Positions 37,201 through 49,949 of a stretch of DNA of 64,000 nt are shown here, in pieces. The notes under the pieces are model-generated. The model had not been told where the DNA came from, made no database searches, and was given only the letters and a program-made list of their open reading frames with translations. Position numbers and translations under genes: made by a program. The DNA lies in contig CM038911.1 of the NCBI GenBank assembly GCA_021904315.1, forward strand, positions 5,801,390-5,865,389, in the 5' to 3' direction. Numbering within the stretch: the stretch's first letter is position 1; each line of letters starts with the position of its first letter. This DNA comes from Sphagnum magellanicum. Taxonomy: Eukaryota > Streptophyta > Sphagnopsida > Sphagnales > Sphagnaceae.

Positions 37201-40200
37201 CCATTGCCATCACCTCAACATGCACAAGCTTTTTTATGCTAATTTGTCCCCACTAGCTGTGCTTTGTACATAACAAAGCAGCAGTGGTAGTGACAGAGCC
37301 TATGACTATGTGCATGAAGATGAAAGTAGCAGCAGCAGTTGTGGCCTGATCAGGGTTTTTTTTCTTTTTCTCTTCAATTTTGTACTAATGGAAATTTGGC
37401 AAGAATTTCCCCAAAAAAGGGAAAATTAGTCAAATTTACACTACAATTTTTTTAGAAAAAAGAAAAATTCCCCAAATTTCTTGTCAAGAAAGAGACAAAT
37501 TTGTCAGAAAAGAATCACTCAGCATGATATGTCATGACTCTGATTAATAATCAAATTGAACCTCGCATCAATATCACTTGAATACATGTGTGTGTGTGTG
37601 TGAAAATCTTAAACCAGTGGTATGAATCAGATTACGAAATGAATCTAGTTTCAATTCAAAGTTTACACACACAGAACATTATTTGATATCTTAAGTTTCA
37701 GCCCAAATCAAACAACAATGTTGAGATTAGCAAAACTAGATTCCAGTTCATGTCATATCAAGCAATTGTTGCCCAAAGGTTGGATCCAAAGCTTCACTGA
37801 CTGTGAAAAAAAAACATAATTCTAACATGGCTCTAATGCACATTCATACTAAATACAGAATTGAAATAAGGTGATCATGTTAAGTGTTCATGTGTTAAAA
37901 GATTGAGCCAAAATGTGATTATCAATAGAAGAATGAAAACTTTCTGATTTCCAAAATGAGGATTTATTTGAATGTGACAAACTTTGAAAATTTGTAGTAG
38001 CTTCAAATTAGCATGGTAGAATCTATGCTGATCCCGATGCTAGAAATTCTTACAAAAGAGGAATGAACCAAATTTAACTATAGGTCAGAGAGGAAAGAAG
38101 AATTCTCTTAAGAATACTGCACAAATGTAGGTAGTGACTTAAGACCTTTTTTTCTTTTTTCTTTTTTCAAAAAGTCCCTTTGTACACTTCATAGGGGATT
38201 TTTTTTTATTGTTGCCACAGGACAAAATTTTGGGAGAGAAAAAAAACACTGATCCACACATGTACATAATTAGTATTATAAAATCTCTATCTTGAACTAT
38301 TTGTGTTAATTGAAGAAACTAATAATATACTTGAAAATAATTTGTTTAGTTGGGTGTAATGCAAGTGAATACAGACTTTAAATCTTAAATCAAACGGATT
38401 TTAAATATTTTGTGAAAAATGATTGAAAGTTTTAGAATCCAAAGAACCAGGTTCAAGACCGAATCGAAAACAAAAAAAAACTAAGTTTAAACTGAGATCA
38501 AAGGTTCCTTTTGAAATTAAAAAACTGGAGAACATTAGTGTTCACCAATGTTAGTCTGAAATTATTCAAAGAACCAGTTTTGGTATATATCCATGGTTTT
38601 CAGAAATGGAGAAAAAGTCAAAGAACTGACTAGAGAAGCATCCATTCTTTCATGAAAACTGCCAGTTCTTGAAGGCTTTTGAAATAACCAGAACCAGATT
38701 TCGCCAAAATATGAAAACTAAGAATAAAAATGGAACATTTTGTTGCAATATAGTCTTTTTTCTAAAATTAATTACAATTTTTTGGAGAATTGATATTTTT
38801 GGAATACAATTCATCACATTTGGACTCTGATTTTAATTTGGTAGCAACTTTTTAATTAGTTTTCTTTTTATTGTTTCGAATGTTCTAAAACCCATGTCGC
38901 CATTTAATTCTCAATCCAACAGAGATGCTAGCCAATGATGCAACATCTGAATTTTTTATTAAAAAATTGCTGACCAGAATTGGTGGTTTTTTAATTCTGA
39001 AAATTTTAAAGAACCAGAACCTGCAGTTCTTAAAAATTCAAAGAACCCACAACACTAGTATTCATATTGGTTATAGACCAGTGATACTATTTTCTTTGGC
39101 AAAAATTTCACCAAATTTTGACCTGAAAATTTTGAATTTGACCTATACAAAGGATACTTTTTCATGGAAAAAAAATGACCCAAATTTTCCAGATATTTAG
39201 AAAAATAATTTCTTAAATTACCAAATTAATTTTATGATATGTTTCAAGTAAGTAGCCAAGAATTTACAAGGATGCTTAAATTTTTTAAACTTAATATCCG
39301 GTTTGTAGCCAAATTTGGCTAAATTTTATTCTGAACAATTGCCACTTTGGCTACATGCATGTCACAAAATTGAAAAGAAGTAGGTTACATGGATATGGAT
39401 AGTTTCTCAATAGAATTTGTGAATTGTGATGATTTTGAAGGCTCGATTACAAAGAGCTTAGAAAGTCTTGTACATTAGCCAAAAGCTTTGTATTGAAAGT
39501 GACCAGAGGGCAAATTGGCAAGTGTCTAGCTGCATGTTAGCTCATTGATGATTGCCGGGTTTTTTGTGCAACCAATTATAAAATAAAATTGTAAACTACA
39601 CAAGCAGTTTTTATTTTTTATTTTTTATTTTTAGTTTTTAATAAATTATTAAAAAAAAATTAGCGGCAAATCTTTGACACATGGCTACAAAAAAAAGGTT
39701 GGGATTGCCACCCATATGAAAGATTTTTTTTGGAAAAAAAAATCCAAATTTGCCATATTTCAAGGAAAAATAAAGGATGAAATTGCCAAATTTAGACCAT
39801 AGCTTCTAGCATGCCCATGGTTGCCAAATATCTACTTGGGATCCAATTTTTTAATTTTACTTTCCTCTCTGACCTGTAGCCAAATTCAGCTAAGTCCTCT
39901 TGTGAAAGATAGCCAGTCCAACTACCTTGCAAAATTGAAATTAAAAAATAAAATTAAAAAAAAAATTGTAGACAAGGTCCATGCCACAACATTACTATTA
40001 ATTTGAATTACTGTTAAATTTTATTATATTTTAGATTACCTCATTTATCTTATACAAAAAAAATTGTCATTAGACTTTAACATGGGATTAAAGATTACAA
40101 TTAAACCCAAAATGGAACAGGAAACAAAGTAAAATGAGATGCATATTATTTATAAATTAGAACTTTGAAATATGTATGTGGAAACCATCTTACAAGTAGT

Positions 40201-41040
40201 AATAAGTATGTCTTAAATAAGTTGGAAAATTTAAAGCTTAAGTTTAATAAGTGTCCTAATAAAAAAAATTAGTTAGTGGAAACTACCATTTCACCTCAAG
40301 TGTACTAGTTTCACAAATTAAGTAAGACATAATTATTTCCTTCATTTTGGTAAGACACTTTACTTATTTCTTAAATTTAGCACAAGTTTAATTTTTTATT
40401 ATTATTATTTTCCCTTTAGTAAGACACAAAGAAAGATATAAATATTTCGTTTTAAAAAAAATTGTTTTTGAAGAAGAAATTGCATGTCTTTGATTGATGT
40501 CCCTTTCAATGTTCACTACCAACCAACCCTAATGAGCATCTACTTACACTTGATCATCATGTGCTCAACTTGATCTGCAACTTGATTAGGATTTGATTTG
40601 AAGGATTGAACTTTTGCAATGACAGGGCCATGATCAGCATCCCATGATCACCAGCTATGATTTGTGAAGAAAATGACAATGCAAAATTTGTGTCATTTCA
40701 AAAGAACTAATTTCTAAATTGCAACCCTAAAACCTAATTGCAGGCACTTGCAAGCTTCAGAGATATCAGGGTGTGTGTTTTTTTTTTGCTGTTTAAAATT
40801 TAGTCTTTTTTGCTCTAGAGTTTGAGGGAGAGTTGTTGTATTAACTATGTTTTGTGATGTGTGTGTAGAATGATTTGCTTGGGCCTTAGTCGTGTTGCGT
40901 GGAGAACAATTGCATTGGACAATCGTATAAGAAGAAGTTGTTGCATCATTACTTGTAGCACATGTGTACTCCACTCTTGAAAATATTGCTCTCAGGTCTT
41001 CACTCTCGACTCTATCACAGTCCTGTTTTTTTTTTAACTT
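34250..41040. other. AT-rich intergenic DNA with dispersed repeats
   Basis: No gene or conserved transposase block seen in nearly 7 kb. Contains CA/TA repeats at about 34340-34380, an AAT/AAC microsatellite at about 35320-35356, a TG run at about 37587-37602, a repeat fragment at about 36488-36730 related to 48120-48320, and members of the dispersed family listed at 39110-39380 and 39830-39940. Confidence 0.4.
39110..39380 (+). repeat. Dispersed AT-rich repeat family, copy 1
   Basis: Shares with 59645-59905, in order: TTTGACCT..., ACAAAGGAT.TTTTC.AT, AAAAAAAATGACCCAAATT, CCAGATTT..GAA, AGTAGGCAGCCAAGAAT, ATAT..GTAGCC, and AT.GCCACTT.GGCTAC..CACAAAATTGAA. Partial copies of the last third lie at about 39830-39940, 43080-43140, 43385-43465 and 47635-47690. 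All are in the same orientation. It has no coding capacity. Confidence 0.6.
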
Positions 41041-41192
41041 GCCTACTTTATTATTTCCGGAGTGCTGGATGGAGTTGCAGGTCCTCGGAAGAGTGTGCCT
41101 GTGACGCGGTCCAGCAGGCTACATTTGCTGAAGGATAACGCAACTGGGTGGTGGTGGATATACTCATAGCTGGTGCTGGTGCTGGTGCAGGA

Positions 41193-42713
41193 ATGTCTCA
41201 AACTCAAGTTACTCAACCAGAGGAGCGGATGCAGCCTGTTGCTTATACGTCCTGCCGCGTACCATCCCGGCACACCAGTAATAATTCTGATGGCACTAGT
41301 ACTAGTTATCGCGCAGCAGCACCTCGCCACCGTGCTTCTAAAGCTGAACGGAAAAAATTGAAAAAGCTCAAGAAGTCTCTGCATGAGGCCAAGATGCAGC
41401 AAGTGCAACAGAATAATTATAGCAGCAGTAGCAGCACCAGCAGCACCAGCTCCACTATATCAACTCTAGTGCAAGCTGCGGCCCACGATCAGAGTATAAG
41501 TACTACTACTGATCATCGTCCAGGTGCTTATGGTACTGATCATCTTGCTACTGCAACAATGTTCCAGTTCAATATTATGCAATGCTGCTGCTCTATTGTT
41601 GCACCTACAAACGAACCCTTTGAATATAATAATACAACAGTAACAGCAGCACCAGCTCCTCCTTCATCACTGCAGCTGGATCAGTACTCACCAATTGTAG
41701 AAGAAGAAAGAGGGGTCATGCAGGAGGATCAGCAGCAGCAGCAGCAGCTCCTAGTGAAGAATCTGAGGACCCAGTGTTTCATCATTCCCGCCTTCCAAAA
41801 GCGTGGAGCTGAATATGATGCCCACATCTGGTCAATGCCCATCAATTTCATGTTGCAGGTCAGGAAAGAAAGAAAGAAAGAAAGGAATTTCATTCTGCAA
41901 TTCTCACACAAGTTTTTCATTTTGCTGCACTGATCTTTTGATTAGTACAGAACACTAATTATTCTGATTAACTAGACACTAATTACTTTCACTAGTACAC
42001 TAATTACTTTGATTAGTACACTAATTACTAACTCAGAGTATCTGTATTTTAATTTGGATATTTCTTTCAAGAATGAATATTGGCTTGCCATTGCTTAAGC
42101 CTTGGCTGATCAGTAAATAGTGATTTATATAATCAGGTTCCGTGAGTTAATTATTATTAGTCTTGAACATTAATTATTTAGTGAAGTTTTATGAACCTCT
42201 ATTAGACATAAATTTTGCTTGAATTTTATTGAAAAATTAATCAGGTTCATGAGAGCTTATTAATCTAATTTAACATTATTATTTAACCTAAGTTATATTA
42301 TTTAGTGGAAATTCTATCAGGCTCATGAGCTTAATAATACTATAATGATTAGAAAAACTTTCATTCTTTTACAAAATTTGCTAATTGCAATCTTTGGCTC
42401 AGTAAATTGATGTACAAGAAATTTAATTAAGTCTTCAAGTTTTGAGTTTAAGGAAAATTATTAATTATCACAATGTTGAGTGTGGCTGGTTGATTGATGG
42501 ATGGATGGATGGATGGATGTCCAGGGTGAAGTTGTGGAAGCAGCTACACGCCAGAATGAAATACATCCAGACTACTCTTCATCTGCAGAATTTAGTCACC
42601 ACAGTCTGCGCATCATGGAAGTCCTGGAAGAAGAAGAAGAAGAAGAAGAAAACATTGATGAATCTGCTGCAGCAGCTGGAGAAGAGGAAGAAGAAGAAGA
42701 AGAATCATCATGA
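41193..42713 (+). CDS. Uncharacterised two-exon protein with low-complexity runs
   Basis: Exon 1 (41193-41858) ends at CAG/GTCAGG and exon 2 (42525-42713) begins after GTCCAG; both are in phase 0 and join to 855 nt (284 residues plus TGA). The frame of exon 1 is closed upstream by a stop at 41136-41138, so the ATG at 41193 is the first possible in this exon; an earlier exon spliced near 41166 or 41190 is also possible. Seen in the protein: a basic helix-like segment at about 50-70 (SKAERKKLKKLKKSLHEAKM), Ser/Thr runs, a short poly-Gln, a more complex segment at about 195-250 spanning the splice junction (IPAFQKRGAEYDAHIW, then GEVVEAATRQNEIHPDY), and a strongly acidic poly-Glu C-terminus. I recognise no family. 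The neat splice and intact frame in AT-rich DNA argue for a real gene, but the codon repeats leave doubt. Confidence 0.5.
42494..42519. repeat. GATG tetranucleotide run at a splice acceptor
   Basis: About six GATG units directly precede the TCCAG acceptor of exon 2 of the uncharacterised gene. This replaces the usual pyrimidine tract, which makes the acceptor weak-looking. Confidence 0.85.
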
Positions 42714-42719
42714 TCTTGT

Positions 42720-44110
42720 AGTAGATCAGGATTCAGTACTGTGAATTTTTCTTAATAATAACAATAACATAATATAAAGCAAATTTTCATATATTATGTA
42801 ATTATGCATCTTTTTTGCAAAAAAAATTCTTTGCATTTGGTTCAAACTTCAAACAGTCTAGTAGCTATGGACCAGTGATTTAATTTTTTGGTTGGCAATT
42901 TTTCGCCATTTTGCGAGAAATGTTTTGAAAAATAAAATTTTGTCACAAATTCCCTGTTTTTTTTTTTTTTTTTTGCAAAAAAAATTGCCATCAAACAAAA
43001 AATAAATTTTTAAATTGCCAAAAACTCAATACAATTGCCTGCAATATGGACTACTTTTATATTTTTAATATCACAGAATTTGGCTAAATTTACTTATGGG
43101 TGATTGCCACTTGAGCAATATTACAAAATTTGGGGGGAAAAAAAAACACTACTATGGACAATGTCATTTTTCATCAATCAATCCTCTTGCAAGAACAACT
43201 GGGGCAAGTTTTTGCCACTTGGTGACAAGAAAAAAAAAACGCAATGCAAACCTTTCAAAGGATTTGTTTTCAGAGATTGGCCCAAAGTCACCACAGTTGA
43301 AGAAAAAATAGAACTTAAATCACCATATTTAGAGAATAAGTTCCAAGATGTTGCCAAAAGATAGCAGAAATTCTAAATTTTTCTAATGTCCTCTCCAACC
43401 CATCGTCAAATTTGGCTAAGTCCTCTTGTGGATGATCACCACAACCTAACTCACAAAATTGAAATAAAAGCCCCTCTTGTACCACAACTTCCATTCGTTG
43501 GAATTTAAAAGAAAAGCGATTCCTTTCAACACATCATTGTCAAAGGAGTCATACCAAATACACAAAACACAAAAACCCAATCCTTTAATAAAAATACGAT
43601 TCAATAAAATATACACACATATATTATATATGTATACTTGGATTTATGTGAATAAAACATCAGAGTATCAGAGTAATTTTATTTATTTTTGGGTGTGGAA
43701 TTTGGCATTGTGGCAAATCGTATTGACCCGAATGATAATAATTTTGGTGTGTTTTCATGACCATATTTTCTAGATTAAGAAATAAAATTCCACATGTCAC
43801 CAAATTTTGAACTAGAAAATTAGTAAGAGTTATGAGGTAGAAATGCTGCCTGAAAATTTCTACATTAACTTTTTAATGTAAAAAAGTGGCTCAATCTTGC
43901 TTGTTATGCATGATTACCATTTACTCAACATCAAAAAATTGGGGGAAAAAAGAAGGTTTAGAAAAACTGGAGTAGAGAAGACATGAAAGTGAAACATGGG
44001 CTGGTTTGTCCCTCAATCAATAACAAAATAGCATGGACCTCCCACCTAGCTACCCTATTGATCTTCATCTTGGCCTTACTGACCAACTAACAACCAGTCC
44101 CCTTACCAAT
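42720..44110. other. AT-rich intergenic DNA with dispersed-repeat fragments
   Basis: Holds partial copies of the family seen at 39110-39380 (about 43080-43140 and 43385-43465) and a long T run at about 42956-42974. No gene seen. Confidence 0.4.
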
Positions 44111-44570
44111 CTTTTATTTTTTCTTTGCTAAACCTCTATTTCTTAGCAAAACCTCTATCTTTTCCTGATTTAACATTTATTTCTTAGTTAAAATATTTAT
44201 CTCTTTCTGAAAAATCACTATCTCTTCTTGACAAAATCTTTATTTTTTTCTGTCTAAACCTCGACTTCTTAGCAAAACATTTATATATTCTTTGCTAAAC
44301 TTTTATCTTTTGGTAAAAAAATTATTTCTAGTTAAATCTTCACCTTTCATCAAAATCTCTATTTCTTGGCAAAAATTTTATTTCTTCCTAGCTAAACCAC
44401 TAGCTTTTAACAAAATCTTTATATTTTTTGGCTAAACTTCTATCTCTTGACAAAATCTATCTATTTCTTAATGAAAAATCTACCTTTCGACAACACATCT
44501 TTTTTCATGGCTAAACCTTTTTATTTCTTGTTTAAACTTCTACTCCTTGACATAACCTTTGTAAATATCC
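44110..44570. repeat. Degenerate minisatellite, about 40-bp period, roughly 11 units
   Basis: The segment alternates two half-units: GCTAAACCTCTATTTCTT and (A)GCAAAATCTTTATTTTTT(C/G). Successive units vary in length (about 36-43 bp) and sequence, but the pattern C-TAAAC-TCTA-TTCTTG-CAAAATCTTTAT recurs from end to end. There is no open frame, and the units are not identical enough to be a recent expansion. Confidence 0.7.
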
Positions 44571-45370
44571 ACCCACCTATTATTAAAAAAATTTGCATTT
44601 AAATATGTTTGTATAATTGTTAAGATTTATAGCATCTACTAATAAGATTATGTATATATGTTTTTGGGTTAAATTAGTTTTAAACTCTAGGGCTAAGTTT
44701 TTCATTCATTAATTTTTTCATTTGAATAATTTTAAAGTTCAAAGCATAATTAATTGTTGTTAAACAAAATTGTTTTGCATTTGTATGGTCTACCTTGGGA
44801 TGTAAGTATTACATTCTTAGAATAACTTTGTATGATGCAATACTTGCATTGGGGATTTATGAAAACCACTTGGCTTTGGTTCAAAATAATTGAATAATGA
44901 CCCAATTCAAAAATGCAATACCTGCATAAACCTTGAGGCCTAAACCAATATGTTTAAAATCATTTGGGGTTTCCAAAACCAACACTTATTTTCATGACTT
45001 GTACAAGTATTACATTAAAACAATGGTTTTGTCCTTTGCAATAATTGCACATGGGTTTCGATGGAAATGATTCAATTTTGGTTTATGGTTGTAAATGTGA
45101 GGGGATGTGGTTGAACCCCAAGTGCAATCTGCGCATCCCTTCACATTGGGTTTCAAAATATAGTAAAACCCCAATAAACTAACATTTACACTATTACAGA
45201 TCTTGTCTTTTACATTATTTTTTATGACTAAATTTTAATCAAAATGAACACATGGATATCTTGACTCTATAATAAAAAATGACTAATCATCTAAAACAAC
45301 ATAATGTAACACATTAATGATTTCAAACATGAATGAATTACGAGTTATGTCCATTGTGTCATGTCCATTT
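44570..45370. other. AT-rich intergenic DNA
   Basis: Nothing recognisable. The words GCAATACTTGCAT / GCAATACCTGCAT recur at about 44838 and 44916, which may be a faint duplication. Confidence 0.3.
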
Positions 45371-45540
45371 TGATTAAAAGCTATCAAGTGCTACTTTATG
45401 CAACTTATTAGTATTGATTGAAAACCAGCAAATGCTAGTTAATGTGGCTTATTTATTTTGATTGAAAACTTACAAGATCTAATTGATGTGGCTTGTTTAT
45501 TTTGATAAAAAATTCACATAGTTCCTAGTTGACATTGCAA
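45371..45540. repeat. About 45-bp tandem repeat, three to four degenerate copies
   Basis: Units begin TTTTGATT(G)AAAA and run through CAA.TGCTA.TT.ATG..GCTTATTTATT. Copies start at about 45371, 45414, 45459 and 45501, the last being partial. Confidence 0.65.
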
Positions 45541-45619
45541 ACCAATAGGTAGCATAAATTAGGGCTGTTTTTTATAATCATTTTTAAATATTAAAAAATA
45601 ATAAATTGGCTATTAAACA

Positions 45620-45778
45620 TAGGTAAGCCACTTGAAGCTCCAGCAAACCTAGGTAGCCTCATTGAATCTCCACAAACCTAGGTAAGCCTTACCAAACCTA
45701 GGTAAATTTCCTTGAGCCTCCTTGAGCCTAGGTAAGCACTTGGTAAGCATTCTCAAACCTCCCCAAGCCTAGGCATGA
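45620..45778. repeat. CCTAGGTAAGC-core short tandem repeat
   Basis: Six to seven copies of (A/G)CCTAGGTAAGC or close variants, spaced about 20-30 bp apart and separated by short CTTGAGCCTC / CTCCA..AAA spacers. Each core contains the palindrome CCTAGG. It follows directly after the 45-bp repeat block. Confidence 0.65.
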
Positions 45779-45779
45779 A

Positions 45780-48700
45780 TATCAAATGCAAATCAATACA
45801 TTTTGGTTATGATTGAACAGTTCTTGAAATGGCTAAACTTGATAACATTGCCAAATCACAACAATGAAAGAATTGCCTATGCAATTTCAAATAGGGTGTT
45901 GAGTTGATTTAACATTTTAGTTAAAATATTAATTAGCCAAGGTATGAAATTCCATGGGGAGTTAAAAGTTGTGTGAAAAAACATTGATTGATCATCATAC
46001 GACTTCATGAAACCATCTTAAAGTAAATGAGTTAACTAAATGAGTGGTATAGATAGTGAAAAAAAACTTGCAAAAGTATGGGCTTAAAAAAGGCCATACT
46101 AGGGATTGGGATGTATAATTATCGTGGTTAATTATGGGGCATAAGTTTAGTTAGTAGATTTCTCTTACATCATTATCACCACATCCTTATTGTTTGGCCA
46201 TGAACTTGAACTACCAACCTCTATTTGACAAAATGTGATGGTAGTAATCAATTTGGATGATCCAAATGTGTAGCTTTAGGCATGTGAATAACAAATCGTT
46301 TTGTTTTAATGCATAATGCCAATGGCAATGAAAAATTTGGAAATTGTTGAACATTGGGAAATATTTCAATATGCCATTATTCATGGAGGTGGTTATTGGC
46401 CTCAAGTCCATATATTTGAGTTGAAACATTACATGTACATGTGTAGCAAACAACATTGACTATGTTAAATGTGATTATGGGACTTGTTATTTTGTATGTG
46501 GGGAAGGTGTTATTTTTAAAAATGTTATTGTTAGAAAGTTGAGATGGCTAAACATGGAAAGATCACATGTGCAATTATGCATTGTGTCATCTTTCACATG
46601 ATGATGGTCAAGTTGACCTATCTTTAATGATTATTCATATCAAATTACTTTGTATGTTGTATGGACAATATACAAGGGGTCTCATTATCTTGATTTGTGA
46701 TTAATGTTTTAGAGGTTGACATAAGGGATGTCCTATGCCACCATTGGAAAAAATACCAATTGAAAAATGGCTTTGCCTGCAATGCATTATGCAAACTTAG
46801 GTACTTAATTTTATAATTAAATAGTATGAGTATCCTAAGTTTTCCCCATGATGATTCACATCCGGTTAAAGATTTGGAAGGATTATAATTAAGTGATTAG
46901 TAATGGGGCTCACATTTGCACTCAACCTATTAATCCTCTCACATTAAAAACAAAATGTTATTCTTAGTGGATTTACAAAAGGAATTTTTAATGTTGTTAT
47001 TTAGTTTAAGTGAACCTTAACCCTAAATAAAGAGGTTGCCATTTAAGGTGATTTTATGTTGATTGGTTTATGTGTGTTTGGGGAATGATAATTGTAAATA
47101 TTTGTATGGTTGTGCATAATAGTTGTTAAGAATGTTAATTTAACCACAAAATTAAATCATGATTAGGTTAGCCTTAAGTTGAATTAGTGTAGTTAAGTGT
47201 GTTTTAGTTCAAAACCATTTAATTGTGAATTAAGCTTGGGATATTTCATGTGTGAGATATAATCTTAAGTTGAGTATTCACAAATCACTTTTAGTGATTT
47301 AAGATTTTATGACACACAAGTTTGTTATTGCACATTTTGAATGTTTTCATGCAAGTCCATTGTGACACATGATTTTGTGTGTATTTCATGTTGTGTTTTG
47401 GGCTTGAATTCATGTTGTTTGTTTGCAAGTGAATAGATGTTTTGCTTGGAGATGATGTGCCATTTAAAGTTATTTTACGTTGTTTTGTCTATGTATGTGT
47501 GAAGAACAATAATTTTGATGTTAATATGATAGCACATGACACAAAGTTCTATATTCAATAAGTAACAATCAATACATAAAAAATGTTTAAATATTCTTAC
47601 TTTCATTTTTTGTTTGTCAACAAATTTGATTGAATCACCTTCAGGATGATCACCATTTTAGTTACATCACAAAATCGAAAAAAGAAAACACTCTAAATCC
47701 TCACACATCGTCGTGATACAAAAATTGTCATGCATGTTGAATGTAACATGTTGACAATGACCAAAAATAACATTTAACAATTGGCAATTCTAAAGATGGT
47801 TTTTTAATATGTATAACCACAGTTCTCAAAAATCAAAGAACCAAATCCAATATGTAATTACAGTGCTTCTAATAAAAATCTAAGAACCAATTATGATAGA
47901 TAGTCATAATTCTCCCAAAAAAAAGAAAAAACCCAAGAACTTAACCTTTTATAAAATTGCCAATTTTTCGCTAGTTGTTTCACAGATTCTTTGATTTTTT
48001 TGAATTGGAATCAGAGGTTATCTGGTTCTGAAATTTCTCTAGAAATACGAATTGGAGCTGTTTGATTCTAAAATTTTCCCAAAAAACCGGGACCAGAGGT
48101 TATTTGGAAAATCAATTAACCACTCAATGGGTATTTCCGGGTATCAACTTTTGGAACATACCAGCTGGTATGTGACAAGTAATGCATGTGATATTGAGAC
48201 CAGTACAGCCCTGGTATTTTAACTTGGAATCGCCTCAAAGTCCCTACCACCAGGCGGCAGGTACTGGTACACTGGTATCATGGTATGTACCAGTGTTGGC
48301 CGGTTATTTCATTTTGGTTATATTCAGTCGGGTATGTTATCAATAACAGAAGCAAAGATTTAGACCCATCAGTTATCAGTTTTGCTACCAAAGTAATACC
48401 CTAAATTATCAATTACTCTGATTTTTTACAGGTAATAACCGTTCATTATCCATAAGGGTTGGTTATCAAATGCTATCGGTTGAGAACTGTCCGGTCATAC
48501 AACTGGTTATACACAAATTACATAGTTTTTTACTTTTTACTTTTTATTTTACTTTACTTTTATTTATTCTTTTTATCATAAAAATATTTAGCATTTCAGG
48601 ATTGATAACCTACCCAGATGATCACTATGTCAACCAGGTAGGTTATTCAAATTTGAAGATTCAATACCAAGTGAGGTTATTATCTGGTTATCACAATCAA

Positions 48701-49790
48701 TAACAAATCATTTATATCTCAGAAAAGATTTTTATATTATAATTATAATTTATTTAAAAATTGATGTGTTTTATTTTAATCAATTCTTGCATAATCTTCT
48801 GAATCAATTTTTTAAGAATCTCATTTTAATAAGATTTAAAAGAGTTGAAGCTAATTATTTGTATGTTTATCAAACAAATTTCATTTTAAAAATTAGTCAT
48901 ATGAATTTTTTTTCACATTTCATAGTGATATGAAACCTTTTGATACAAAAAAAATTAAAAAATGGTATAAAGGCATGATTAAATCAGTTACCCAACATTC
49001 ATATTTTGAGAGGAAACCCAACAAGTAAATGGGTAAGACTTCAAAACAACCCATCAATTGGATGGGTGCACCAAAAATTTACACATGCACATCCATTAGC
49101 TTGGGGCAATAAAAATTGCATACTTGAGACATGGTCAGAAAGTAAGAACTACATGTCTATTGCCACTCGCACCCCACCCCAAAATTATTATTCAAAAAAG
49201 AATGTCACTGTTATTTTTCAAAACCCTGAAAAAAAAATTCCTCAACAAACACCATGTCTATACCCCAACCAAAATAAATTTTAAAAATTATTTATTAAAA
49301 TTATTTTTTTCCCATAACCAAAAGATGGATAAAATGGGTGTTGGGGGTGGTTTCAATTTTGGGTCTAGACCCTAGTTCTAACCAGAGGCCAGTTCCCAAT
49401 TCCAGTTTTGAAATTATTTTTCAAAATTCATATAAATATTTGAACATACATATCCAGCAAATGGATATTGACTAGTTATCTATGCATATCCATATCCATC
49501 AGTCTACTGTTTATTGATAACCTGATACATATTCATGTCTATCATAATATGTGCTTATGTCTGGATATGTATTGGATATTATGCATATCCGGATTTTAGG
49601 GTTTTTGATTTTTTCAGAGTTGAAGGATATGCATTCAAGTGCTTGAGGTTCTGCAAGTTTTTGTTGTCTCAAACCCTAAATGGCCAAAAAGGTTGCACTT
49701 TCCTTTGTGTTCGTTGTCATTTTGATGGAGCTTGGTGTTGTGGTGGGATATTTTTTTTGTCTATGCATTCCTTTCAAGTATGCATTCCTC
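45780..49790. other. AT-rich intergenic DNA with an imperfect long-distance duplication
   Basis: No gene seen. About 60 bp at 47039-47098 (CCATTTAAGGTGATTTTATG onward) recurs imperfectly at 47459-47518, an offset of 420 bp. A partial dispersed-family copy lies at about 47635-47690. A fragment at 48120-48320 shares TATCAACTTTTGGAACATAC and a CCCTACCA block with 36488-36730. Confidence 0.4.
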
Positions 49791-49810
49791 CGGTTCTTGC
49801 AAATCTTGTG

Positions 49811-49946
49811 AGCTCATATGAGTTGTTCATTCCTCTTGCAAAAGCAAGATCATGTTTGTTTTGTTGTTGTTGAAAACTTCAAAAGCTCATATGAGTTGTT
49901 CATTCCTCTTGCAAGAGTAAGAACATGTTTGTTTTGTTGTTGTTGC
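49811..49946. repeat. 73-bp tandem duplication
   Basis: AGCTCATATGAGTTGTTCAT at 49811 recurs at 49884, each followed by TCCTCTTGCAA.AG.AAGA.CATGTTTGTTTTGTTGTTGTTG. Just after it, TTGCTATAGACTA recurs twice (about 49975 and 49992). The unit contains the palindrome CTCATATGAG. Confidence 0.8.
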
Positions 49947-49949
49947 CAC

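Noticed and set aside
38440-38480. GGTTCAAGACC word resembling a tRNA B box
   Set aside because: No A box, acceptor stem or cloverleaf could be drawn around it.
42442-42744. Alternative frame over exon 2 of the uncharacterised gene (Lys-rich)
   Set aside because: It is the shifted reading of GAA repeats; the frame used joins exon 1 in phase at canonical splice sites, this one does not.
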